NCBI GenBank assembly: GCA_003249955.1
Contig: QKHS01000010.1
Span: forward strand, 1 to 64,000
DNA from: Bacteroidales bacterium
GTDB lineage: Bacteria; Bacteroidota; Bacteroidia; Bacteroidales; ML635J-15
Direction: 5' to 3'
DNA length: 64,000 bases
Under the pieces are notes generated by a model that did not search any database, was not told the origin of the DNA, and saw nothing but the letters and a program-made list of their open reading frames with translations. The position numbers and the translations under genes are program-made. Below, piece after piece: positions 7,902 to 16,090 of this stretch (positions are counted from its first letter, which is position 1; every line of letters starts with the position of its first letter).

Positions 7902-8870
7902 TTAGTCTGTTTTAATGCAACGAACATTATATCTCAACAGTTTATTACCATCAAAAATCCGGCATCCCCTTTGGTTTTTGTAAACATATAAAATGTAGGC
8001 TTTATTAGCTATCTCCGGATTTGTAAACCATATTCCTGAGGTTGCACCAAAAAAATGAAACATTTCTGATCCTATGGGATCACAATAACCACCTAATTTA
8101 ATATTCAATCCAACATTTTTATCATCTGTTAAATAATCATATAATTCTAACGGTCCTTTTTGGTAATTTGCCATTAGTAAGTTAATATCATTTAAAGTCG
8201 GGAGCTTCCATCCGGGCGGGCAGGCATTTAATGCAATATCATAGTCATAATATCTGCCATATTCTTTAACCATCACTTCTTTTTTGTAATAACATGAACT
8301 CCCGGTTTCGGTCTCATATCTTAAATTTTCGCCCATCCAGCATTGATTCCCGATCTGCACTGTACTATATGCTTCATTATCTCTTTCATCGTAAAGTGTA
8401 CATCCGCAATCCAGGGGTAAAGTATAAGCTTCTGCCTGCAATACCTCCGAGACGGCACTATCGTTAAATGCCCAGATAAACAACTTATATTTCTTATTAC
8501 TTGCCAGTTTTAACTGGCGAAAACAGGTATCATTATAAAGATTTTCAGCAGTTTTAAAATCATTAACAAAATTAATTTTATAGCCTTTGGCTTTATCAAC
8601 ACGGCTCCACGACCATTCTATGCTGTTACAGGCACATTTTGTTTCTGTTCTAACCGGCCTTGATAGTATAGTATCTGCAAAAACAGAATCCTCAGAATAT
8701 TTAATACCCGGGTGTTTAGCGGTTCCGGAATTAGTGTATTCATTACCTCCTTCAATAAAACCGACGTAATTATCCTGATTTAACAAAACAAACAGTCCTG
8801 TATTGATATCCCGGCTTTTTACAGTCATAACAAACAATAGAAGACTAATCAAAATTAAATTTCTTTTCAT
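7902..8870 (-). CDS. Secreted FISUMP-domain protein
   Basis: 322 aa. Signal peptide (about 1-20), then a fibronectin-III-like segment (about 60-150) opening with a CAC motif. From about 155 to the C-terminus there is a 'Fibrobacter succinogenes major paralogous' (FISUMP, TIGR02145) domain, recognisable from YSTVQIGNQCWMGENLRY, YGRYYDYDIALNACPPGWKLP and a final RCIKTD. These domains occur in secreted or surface proteins of Bacteroidota and Fibrobacteres; no enzyme activity is known to me. No T9SS sorting domain is present, so its final location is uncertain. It may be unrelated to the RiPP genes on either side. Confidence 0.8.
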   Translation of the reverse strand: MKRNLILISLLLFVMTVKSRDINTGLFVLLNQDNYVGFIEGGNEYTNSGTAKHPGIKYSEDSVFADTILSRPVRTETKCACNSIEWSWSRVDKAKGYKINFVNDFKTAENLYNDTCFRQLKLASNKKYKLFIWAFNDSAVSEVLQAEAYTLPLDCGCTLYDERDNEAYSTVQIGNQCWMGENLRYETETGSSCYYKKEVMVKEYGRYYDYDIALNACPPGWKLPTLNDINLLMANYQKGPLELYDYLTDDKNVGLNIKLGGYCDPIGSEMFHFFGATSGIWFTNPEIANKAYILYVYKNQRGCRIFDGNKLLRYNVRCIKTD

Positions 8871-8964
8871 GGCATATTTCTTATTAATATAATGTATTAT
8901 TACTCAAATTATTTTAAAAAGCTCTTTAATTAAACTCAGATTCTTTGTTGCTGACTTAATTTCA

Positions 8965-9312
8965 TTAAGCATTTTCTGTATTATCACTTGTCAAATCAAA
9001 AACCTGCCATTGACGGATTTTATCAGCGTACAAAATATTTTGAGAAAATCCGCCTTTTACATTCTTAAGATCAATACTTTCTGCATTTTTCGGAAAGAAT
9101 TTAATTTTAAGACTTCCATCTATTTCATATTTATATGACCCGATATAACTATCGTAAACAACAGGACAGCCAATATCTTTTAAAGTTTGGATTATTCTAT
9201 ATATTTTTCTTTCAGAAACTTCAAGTTTTTCTGCAAATTTTTTAGGGGAACCGGTAGCCTTTAACCTTATAAGTTGGTCAACCCTTTCTAAAAGTTCTTT
9301 TCCTTCGGACAT
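8965..9312 (-). CDS. Small winged-helix (HTH) transcriptional regulator
   Basis: 115 aa from ATG at 9312; the track start at 9321 uses TTG and adds three residues. The N-terminal 60 residues form an HTH/winged-helix domain (KKFAEKLEVSERKIYRIIQTLKDIGCPV, then the wing YDSYIGSYKYEID). A ~50-residue tail ends in the QWQVFDLTSDN segment. There is no ligand-binding domain or receiver. As the nearest complete regulator upstream of the RiPP genes it may control them (inference). A truncated paralogue lies 370 bp upstream and a C-terminal remnant 1.1 kb downstream. Confidence 0.75.
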   Translation of the reverse strand: MSEGKELLERVDQLIRLKATGSPKKFAEKLEVSERKIYRIIQTLKDIGCPVVYDSYIGSYKYEIDGSLKIKFFPKNAESIDLKNVKGGFSQNILYADKIRQWQVFDLTSDNTENA

Positions 9313-9321
9313 ATCAATCAA

Positions 9322-9681
9322 ATATTTTTAATCATCCTGCATAAAACTTACCTCTTCTCTTCTCACTGCAATCTAATTCCATCTAACAGGACTCCTATCT
9401 CTTTTTTATTAAACAATCAACTTTCTTTATGTTTTATTTCAGTTATAACAGCACTAAAATGAATACACTACATTTAAAAACATATAAACGATAAAAATAA
9501 TATAAATATTTTATTATACAAACGATTTTTTATAAAATAATTACATACAAATTATGTCTTATACAAATAAATTTAAATTCTAACATATAAAAAGATATTT
9601 ACTAAATTATCCCATATTTTTATCATTTCAATTCTAAACACCATATATTCCGTAATTTGATAAAATATTAAAAGACTCTTT
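9322..9681. other. AT-rich intergenic region, nothing recognised
   Basis: Very AT-rich spacer between two regulator copies. I see no ORF with coding character, no strong hairpin and no clear promoter with both -33 and -7 boxes. The part next to 9682 may hold the decayed C-terminal half of the truncated copy, but I could not align it. Confidence 0.5.
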
Positions 9682-9867
9682 TTATTTTTTCATATTAACA
9701 CCTTTATAATAAACAACAGGACATCCCATATCTTTCATAGTTCTTATTATTCCGTACACCTTTCTTTCAGAAACTTCAGATTTTTCTGCAAATTCTTTAG
9801 GACAATCTGTTGCTCTCAAACGTATAAGCTGACCCACCCTTTCTAAAAGATCTTTTCCTTCTGCCAT
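9682..9867 (-). CDS. Truncated paralogue of the winged-helix regulator (HTH only)
   Basis: 61 aa, MAEGKDLLERVGQLIRLRAT, strongly similar to residues 1-53 of the regulator at 8965. The helix-turn-helix (KEFAEKSEVSERKVYGIIRTMKDMGCPVVY) is intact. After VVY the match stops and a short unrelated tail (YKGVNMKK) ends the protein, removing the wing and the C-terminal tail. It might still bind DNA as a competitor of the full regulator, or be a decaying duplicate. A TAATTTTG -7-like box lies on the minus strand at 9929-9922. Confidence 0.5.
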   Translation of the reverse strand: MAEGKDLLERVGQLIRLRATDCPKEFAEKSEVSERKVYGIIRTMKDMGCPVVYYKGVNMKK

Positions 9868-10003
9868 AGTTATTTTAATCTCTTTTGTTTTACAAAAAAC
9901 ATCATACTATAAAAATACAACAAAATTAAACCGGCAGTAAAATTACAATAAAAATATCACATTTATTACATTATTTTTATTTATTTTGTTGCAATAAAGC
10001 AAT

Positions 10004-10033
10004 AAAAAAAACGGCGTGGCTTATTGCCCACCG
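10004..10033 (-). terminator. Intrinsic terminator of the structured RNA
   Basis: On the minus strand CGGTGGGC-AATAA-GCCACGCCG forms an 8-bp stem with one bulged A and a 5-nt loop, followed directly by eight T residues. Confidence 0.85.
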
Positions 10034-10234
10034 TTGCAGAGGCCCGGCCAGGAGCCCGAAGAACAGATATAGCAATGTCCACGCCTTAGCATGGCATTTG
10101 GCTTACTATCCTGTTCTTCTCTTTTAATCTGGCCGATTTGTGCAACAGAATTCAGCTAAACGCTGTTTATTTTATTTACTTTTTATTTAGTTTTCGTTTA
10201 CTTTCTTAATAATTTTAAAATGTTATTTATTCTA
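10012..10234 (-). ncRNA. Structured non-coding RNA, 6S-like architecture (candidate)
   Basis: The minus strand holds a long interrupted hairpin with arms 10141-10148/10031-10038 (CTGTTGCA/TGCAACGG), 10129-10135/10045-10051 (CGGCCAG/CTGGCCG, perfect 7 bp) and 10111-10119/10058-10066 (GAAGAACAG/CTGTTCTTC, perfect 9 bp). Asymmetric internal loops separate these, and an apical region is centred near 10090. It ends at a strong intrinsic terminator and is preceded by a promoter matching the Bacteroidetes consensus. No ORF fits. The predicted transcript is about 220 nt, the first ~85 nt A-rich. A long rod with internal bubbles is the layout of 6S RNA (6S-Flavo is a named candidate), but I cannot confirm the family. 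Confidence 0.7.
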
Positions 10235-10239
10235 TATTG

Positions 10240-10270
10240 TAAAGATATGAACATTTTTTAAGCCTGCAAA
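10240..10270 (-). promoter_or_regulatory. Promoter of the structured RNA
   Basis: Minus strand TTTG (10270-10267), 19-nt spacer, TATCTTTA (10247-10240). This matches the Bacteroidetes TTTG-N19/21-TAnnTTTG form with one change in the last base. Confidence 0.65.
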
Positions 10271-10586
10271 CATTAATTATTATAAATTATTCTTACATAT
10301 ATAATTATTAATAATAAAGCCTTAGTAAATCTGAGTTTTAACTCCGGACAGAATTCTTTGTAAAACTTAAATAATTTACTACAGTTTAAAATGCATTATC
10401 CAGGAGTTATGTTCGGTCTCATTCCAAACTACCCGAATATGTATTGATCTTTATCTGAACATTGTAAAAATCCGGATTCAGAAAGCGTTCCTGTTGCTGC
10501 CGGATTTCTGATTTTCTCTTTTTTTTCTTTTTTTTCTTTGTTTTAAAAATTTTACTAAATTTACCCCTTGTTTAAAAGCTGTTGTT
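10271..10586. other. Intergenic region with one AAATCCGG/CCGGATTT hairpin
   Basis: AAATCCGG (10468-10475) and CCGGATTT (10500-10507) are perfect complements with a 24-nt loop, followed on the plus strand by a long T/C-rich run. It could be a weak terminator or a leader structure for the gene at 10587. Nothing else is recognisable. Confidence 0.35.
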
Positions 10587-11105
10587 ATGTATAAATCATT
10601 TTTTACGCTTGCGTTATTATTAGCGTCGGTATTGCTGTTTTCGCAGGAGAATACTTTGAGTAGCTTTGTTCAGGACCAGAACGAAAAACTGAGTTTTGAC
10701 ACAAGTAAGCTGGTTCAGGCTCCCAATACAAATGTATTTTTAATACCTCCCGAATACTTTGTTGCAGATCCCTCGATAAACGGATTTGCACATGCCGGTT
10801 CTGCCACAACAATTCAGGTAATTGAAGTCCCGGGAGTTTCATATAACGTTATTGAAGCTTCCATGACACCTGAGTACATAGAATCACAGAATTACACGTA
10901 CATAGAAAAAACCGAATTTAAAACAGAAGCAAACAAAAACGGGATAATATATATTGTCCGGTTTACATCAGGAGAGGTTGAATATGAACGTGCAATGTTT
11001 TTCACCGGTGAAGAAAACACAATATGGGTAAACATAAATTACCCTTTAAGCATGAAAAAATTAATTTATCCGGCTGTAGAGGCCTGCTTTAAATCTGTAC
11101 AATAA
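10587..11105 (+). CDS. Small secreted protein of unknown function preceding the adhesin
   Basis: 172 aa with a clear signal peptide (about 1-19, ending LLFSQ). The mature part is beta-rich (TTIQVIEVPGVSYNVIEAS, IIYIVRFTSGEVEYERAMFF) with an overall single-domain look, one Cys near the end and no sorting domain. I do not recognise the family. Only 6 nt separate it from the adhesin gene at 11112, so the two are almost certainly co-transcribed. It may help fold, export or anchor the adhesin (inference). Confidence 0.8.
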   Translation: MYKSFFTLALLLASVLLFSQENTLSSFVQDQNEKLSFDTSKLVQAPNTNVFLIPPEYFVADPSINGFAHAGSATTIQVIEVPGVSYNVIEASMTPEYIESQNYTYIEKTEFKTEANKNGIIYIVRFTSGEVEYERAMFFTGEENTIWVNINYPLSMKKLIYPAVEACFKSVQ

Positions 11106-11111
11106 CTGACT

Positions 11112-14100
11112 ATGAAAACAATAACCCGATTAACCATATTAGCCATACTGTTCAGTTTTTCATTAAATTCATACGCCCAAAATGATCTGGTACACCCAAT
11201 GTATTATTTTTCACATGACCAGAATATGTGGGGACCCGATTCGGCTTACGGAATAAATGTTGACCATACTTTTTTCGATATTAACATTGATGAATCATGG
11301 GGATTTTCCGAGATTGAGGAATTTCTCGGTCAGCAGTTCGGAGTAGGAATGGATCTGGGAATTTTTGCAATGCTGCGTTCTTCGTTTGAAGCTCACGGAT
11401 TTTATACCGGCAGTTTCAGTCTGGACTACCCCATTGAAGTAACCCTTGATTTTCCCGAAGATTTTACTTTTAACTACGGAGGTCCTGCAACAATACATTC
11501 ATCTTACGAAGTAACAGATGGATGGAACCTTGAAACATCATTTCCTCCGGTTGGAGTAATAACCCTGGATCTTGAGTACGAATTTGATCCGTTTATGGAC
11601 ATTCTGGTCTGCGTTTTCAGTTGCGACACTATTCATCTTATCCCTGCGAGCGTATCTGTTCCGCACACCGTTGATACACTTTTCCATATAAACGCAGAAA
11701 CGGAATATTGTATTTACCCGTGTTATGTAGGCGATCAGTTTCAGTTCTGTCACGATTACGAATTACCTATAGATATTGACTTTACCGACCTGGTTGGTTT
11801 TAATTTTGAAGCACATGTTGATTTACCGAATGTTATTACCGAGGATTATATAGAACCTGGCACCAACTGTCTTATAGCACAGGGTGACGATCCGTATATG
11901 GACATTAACCTTGATGTAATCGGGTTTCTCTATGTTATGGCCGGATTTATTCCGCCACCCGAAGGACCTCAGATACAGGCAGCAATAGATTTCTTAAATG
12001 ATACTATTCAGTACCCTATTGAAACCCCGCTTGGAGATATCGTTTTTCAATTAGAATATTCACTTTTAAGTGTCGATTTTGTTGTAACAAACACTTTAAA
12101 CCAGGATATCTATTTTTGTCCTACTATCTGGGCGACACTTGATTTCCCGGTAGAAATGCCTTTTTCTGTAACAGACCCTACAAATTCAAATGCCGAAGTT
12201 CAGAGCGGGTTCGGCGACACCGTAACTTTCGCTGTAGGCAACGACTTAACAATAACCTATCCCTGCCACGAATGGGATTCCATGTATGTCGGAGTCCGGT
12301 ACAACATAGAGCCCACAATAAGAAACCACACATGGGACAGCATTGCATTTTCATTTGTAATCGAAGCTCTGAGTGCAGACATCACCATTGTTACTCCGTT
12401 TAAATCTCAGATAGCATCAGCAGTAATGCCGGAATTTACATTACCTGTAAACTCTGATGTTCCTGTAAAGTCTCCCGAAATTCTTTATGCCGGATATTAC
12501 GAATCCGATACCGACAGCAACGGAGAGTCAAAAGATATAGGACCGTGGCATATAGGGCCGCTGTTCGAATGGACTGTCAGTTTAGGCTATGTCCCGGTAA
12601 CATGGTTTGACCAGACCTGGGATCTTATGCATTTTGAAGAGGATATTGTATTTCCCGGGACATACATAAAACCATACGACAAATCAGAGGTAAACGCTCT
12701 GTTGTTCACAGACGGAGCATATTGCTACGGAGATCCTTATGACTACGTTTATGCCGAAGCTCAAAACGGGATAGAACCATACGACTTTGAATGGTCAACC
12801 GGAGACTTAACTTACGACCTTTATACAGACACAGACAGCATTTACGCTATCCCCGGATTTTACACCGTTACTATTACAGACTCTAACAATTGCGAAAGCT
12901 ACGATTCCTTAACAGTAGCCGTGAATCCTCCTATTATACATCAATTAACCGCGACAGACCTTACCTGCTACGGTTTCTTTACCGGCAGCATAGAAACTGT
13001 TGTGAACGGAGGAACATATCCGTATTTCTTCGACTGGTCAAACGGAAGTATTGCACAAAATCCTGATGACCTCACTTCGGGTTGGTATTATGTTACAATT
13101 TCCGATTTTGCACATTGTTCTGTCACCGATTCCGTGTTTATAGACCAACCTGAATCACCGGTAACGATTTCGGCTGTTCCGACTCATCTGCCTTGTCACG
13201 GGACCGATTACGGTTCTATTGACATAAGTCTGTCTGGAGCTACTCCTCCTTATACCGTAGAATGGTCAAGCGGGCAGACATATCAGGATCTGCACAATAT
13301 TCCTGCAGGCGTTTACACTATTTCCGTTACCGATGCCAACGACTGTTTGTGGTCACAAAGCATAACCATTATTGAACCCGACACTTTGGTCACACATATT
13401 ACATCGTCTGATATTCCGTGTAACGGACTTGACAACGGGATATTAAACGCTCAGACAAGCGGGGGAACACCACCATACCACTACTACTGGTTCCACGATC
13501 TTGACAATAATTCCCAGATACTGACCAATATGCATCCCGGTCTATATTTTGTTTCGGTAGTTGATGCAAACGGCTGTGCCGACACGGCAAGTGCTCTTAT
13601 CTCCCAGCCTGACGAACTTATTCTTTCAGAAACAATATTCAACGTTAGCTGCAAAGGTGGTCACAACGGTTATATTATTGTCACCCCAATGGGAGGTGTT
13701 CCTGATTATGACATTACGTGGAATAATGGGTATTTTTCCGATTCAATAGGAAATCTGCCTGTAGGAAATTATACTATTACCGTAATTGACGATAACGGAT
13801 GCCAGAATATACAAACTTATACCATCACAGAACCTTCTTACTTCCTGAACTCAGATTTTATACAAATACAAAATGTTAGTTGTTTCGGGTTCAGCGATGC
13901 CAGTGCAAACGTAAGCCCTACAGGAGGAACTTCTCCGTACAATGTTAATTGGGAAGAAGGCGTTTCACAGGAAAATTTCACCGGATACGGAATGCCGGCA
14001 AACATATACTACAATATTACGGTTGTGGACAATAACAATTGTGTTTATTTTGACAGTATTAAGTTTACACAGCCTCCTCTGCTTGTATTAAACGGAAGCA

Positions 14101-15020
14101 CATCTCCTGTAACCTGCGGAGTTTCTGCAGGAAGCGGAACCGTTTCTCCGTCAGGCGGAACACCTCCGTATATGTTTAACTGGCCAAATGGTGAGACAAC
14201 ACAAACAGCTTCTAACCTTGGTTATGGGCTAAATTATGTAACAGTAACAGACTCTAAATCCTGCGTTGACAGCCTTGAGCTGACAGTTCAGAAAACAGGA
14301 AAAATTTACGGAGACTACATAGTTATAAGTCAGAACCTCTGCTATGGAGACAGCCTTGCAGTTGCAGCAGCTACACTTGATGACGGATTTAATCCCAAAA
14401 CATTCGTATGGTCAACAGGTTATACAGGAGATACAGCCTCAAATCTGCCGGCCGGAAATTATCTGGTTTATGCATCCGACAAATTTAATTGTACCGACAC
14501 TATCGAAGTAAATATAACACAACCCGATTCGATAATGCCAAATCTTATACTGACACAACCAAGTTGTTCAGCAGTATTTGACGGAGCTGTTGAGGCAATA
14601 CCTTCAGGCGGCACACCTGCTTATTCTTACCTTTGGGATGATAATTCAACTACTAATAAGATCAGCGAAATCAGGGAAGGTAACTACTATCTTACAATTA
14701 CAGACAATAACAATTGTAGTTTTGTTTACACCATTGAATTGCCCGAAGCTGAGTTCTGCATAGTTATTTATAACACATTTACACCTAACAATGACGGATC
14801 AAATGATGTCTGGTATATTGAGAATATTGAAGAATTTGAACGCAGCGAGATATGGATCTACAACAGGGTAGGAAATCTTGTTTATTATGCCGAAAATTAT
14901 CAGAACGACTGGAAAGGGACTTTCGAGGGGAAAGATCTGCCGGAAGGGACATACTATTTTATAATTGACTTGGGCACAGGCAAAGACCCGCTTAAAGGCC
15001 ATGTTACAATAATCAGATAA
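11112..15020 (+). CDS. SprB-repeat surface adhesin with T9SS type B sorting domain
   Basis: 1302 aa, secreted through the type IX system and displayed on the cell surface. Signal peptide (about 1-22). About 500 N-terminal residues without repeats are rich in aromatic and acidic residues. Then come nine SprB-type repeats of ~80 aa, each opening with C(Y/F/H/N/K)G...G and carrying a GGTPPYxxxW-like core. The last ~85 residues form the gliding-associated/CHU_C C-terminal domain (TFTPNNDGSNDVW, EIWIYNRVGNLVY, GTYYFIIDLG, GHVTIIR). The first gene of its kind here, it is followed after one base by a PorP/SprF gene, the usual partner arrangement for such adhesins. Confidence 0.92.
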   Translation: MKTITRLTILAILFSFSLNSYAQNDLVHPMYYFSHDQNMWGPDSAYGINVDHTFFDINIDESWGFSEIEEFLGQQFGVGMDLGIFAMLRSSFEAHGFYTGSFSLDYPIEVTLDFPEDFTFNYGGPATIHSSYEVTDGWNLETSFPPVGVITLDLEYEFDPFMDILVCVFSCDTIHLIPASVSVPHTVDTLFHINAETEYCIYPCYVGDQFQFCHDYELPIDIDFTDLVGFNFEAHVDLPNVITEDYIEPGTNCLIAQGDDPYMDINLDVIGFLYVMAGFIPPPEGPQIQAAIDFLNDTIQYPIETPLGDIVFQLEYSLLSVDFVVTNTLNQDIYFCPTIWATLDFPVEMPFSVTDPTNSNAEVQSGFGDTVTFAVGNDLTITYPCHEWDSMYVGVRYNIEPTIRNHTWDSIAFSFVIEALSADITIVTPFKSQIASAVMPEFTLPVNSDVPVKSPEILYAGYYESDTDSNGESKDIGPWHIGPLFEWTVSLGYVPVTWFDQTWDLMHFEEDIVFPGTYIKPYDKSEVNALLFTDGAYCYGDPYDYVYAEAQNGIEPYDFEWSTGDLTYDLYTDTDSIYAIPGFYTVTITDSNNCESYDSLTVAVNPPIIHQLTATDLTCYGFFTGSIETVVNGGTYPYFFDWSNGSIAQNPDDLTSGWYYVTISDFAHCSVTDSVFIDQPESPVTISAVPTHLPCHGTDYGSIDISLSGATPPYTVEWSSGQTYQDLHNIPAGVYTISVTDANDCLWSQSITIIEPDTLVTHITSSDIPCNGLDNGILNAQTSGGTPPYHYYWFHDLDNNSQILTNMHPGLYFVSVVDANGCADTASALISQPDELILSETIFNVSCKGGHNGYIIVTPMGGVPDYDITWNNGYFSDSIGNLPVGNYTITVIDDNGCQNIQTYTITEPSYFLNSDFIQIQNVSCFGFSDASANVSPTGGTSPYNVNWEEGVSQENFTGYGMPANIYYNITVVDNNNCVYFDSIKFTQPPLLVLNGSTSPVTCGVSAGSGTVSPSGGTPPYMFNWPNGETTQTASNLGYGLNYVTVTDSKSCVDSLELTVQKTGKIYGDYIVISQNLCYGDSLAVAAATLDDGFNPKTFVWSTGYTGDTASNLPAGNYLVYASDKFNCTDTIEVNITQPDSIMPNLILTQPSCSAVFDGAVEAIPSGGTPAYSYLWDDNSTTNKISEIREGNYYLTITDNNNCSFVYTIELPEAEFCIVIYNTFTPNNDGSNDVWYIENIEEFERSEIWIYNRVGNLVYYAENYQNDWKGTFEGKDLPEGTYYFIIDLGTGKDPLKGHVTIIR

Positions 15021-15021
15021 T

Positions 15022-15957
15022 ATGAAAAACTTTAGATTTATATATTTTACATTTATATTGTGCTTTACAGCAATCAGCTTATTTGCACAACAACTGCCAC
15101 ATTTCAGGAATTATTCATTTAATCTGCAGACACTCAACCCGGCATCTGTTTCGTTAAAAGACATTCCAGATATTATGCTTGATCACAGAGCACAATGGAC
15201 AGGCTTCAGCGGGGCTCCCAAAATCTCAACAATATCCGGCAAATATAGTTTTCGTGATGATATGAGTGCCGGAGCTTTTATAATGAACGATTCTTACGGA
15301 ATTTCCCGGAGACTCGATATCAATCTTAATTATGCATATGTACTTAAAACCGATAATTTTAATCTTAGCTTCGGACTTGCATGGACTTTAACCCAATTTA
15401 AACTGCTAAGCAGCCAGATAACGATTTACGATGCTGTTGACCAAAGTTTGAATCAGAGTATAGATGACAAAACATGGAAACCTGATGCAAATGCAGGAAT
15501 TATGATTTCAGCAGATAAGTATTTTGCAGGATTTTCGATTCTTCAGCTTTTTAAATCCAGGTACATGTTCTTCGACAACACCAATCAGGTTCCCGGACTT
15601 ATCAGAGATCAAAGACATTTTTACATTACAGGAGGCTACAAACTCAGCGACAGCAACGGGCTACACAACTTTACCCCCACTTTGAACATGTACTTTGCAA
15701 AGTCAACACCTTTTAAATTTGACCTCATAGCTAACTACACATATAAAAACACATTTCTTGCCTCACTAAATTTCAGCAAAGGAGATGCTTTGATTCTAAC
15801 GGCAGGTTATAAATATGACAGATACATTTTCACTTATTCATTCGATATGGTAATGTCAAGAATAAGAAATGTAAGTAGCGGAGCTCACGAAATATGTATC
15901 GGAATGTTTTTATACAAATCTGAAAAAGATAAAGGAGGATCAAATTCAATGTTTTAA
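15022..15957 (+). CDS. PorP/SprF-family type IX secretion outer-membrane protein
   Basis: 311 aa with a signal peptide (ending LFAQ). PorP/SprF features are the opening QQLPHFRNYSFNLQTLNPAS, HRAQWTGFSGAPK and a C-terminal YIFTYSFDMVMSRIRNVSSGAHEI strand. The family forms 14-stranded-type outer-membrane barrels that hold or help export T9SS type B cargo. The start codon follows the adhesin stop by one base, so translation is coupled and the adhesin at 11112 is the likely client. The C-terminus (KDKGGSNSMF) is typical. Confidence 0.9.
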   Translation: MKNFRFIYFTFILCFTAISLFAQQLPHFRNYSFNLQTLNPASVSLKDIPDIMLDHRAQWTGFSGAPKISTISGKYSFRDDMSAGAFIMNDSYGISRRLDINLNYAYVLKTDNFNLSFGLAWTLTQFKLLSSQITIYDAVDQSLNQSIDDKTWKPDANAGIMISADKYFAGFSILQLFKSRYMFFDNTNQVPGLIRDQRHFYITGGYKLSDSNGLHNFTPTLNMYFAKSTPFKFDLIANYTYKNTFLASLNFSKGDALILTAGYKYDRYIFTYSFDMVMSRIRNVSSGAHEICIGMFLYKSEKDKGGSNSMF

Positions 15958-16055
15958 TCACTTTTTTTCCGGATTTCAATAACCTTCCTCAGAATTTTAC
16001 GTCAAATAAGAAAACTTTCAGCCTTTGGGTCATAGTAAAATTCAAACAAATTTAG

Positions 16056-16063
16056 TATTTTTG
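16056..16063 (+). promoter_or_regulatory. Bacteroidetes -7 box for the giant adhesin operon
   Basis: TATTTTTG, 27 nt before the ATG at 16091, matches TAnnTTTG. No TTTG is found at the expected 19-21 nt distance, so the -33 element is weak or absent. Confidence 0.45.
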
Positions 16064-16090
16064 TGAACTAAGGCTTATTAAAGACGAAAT

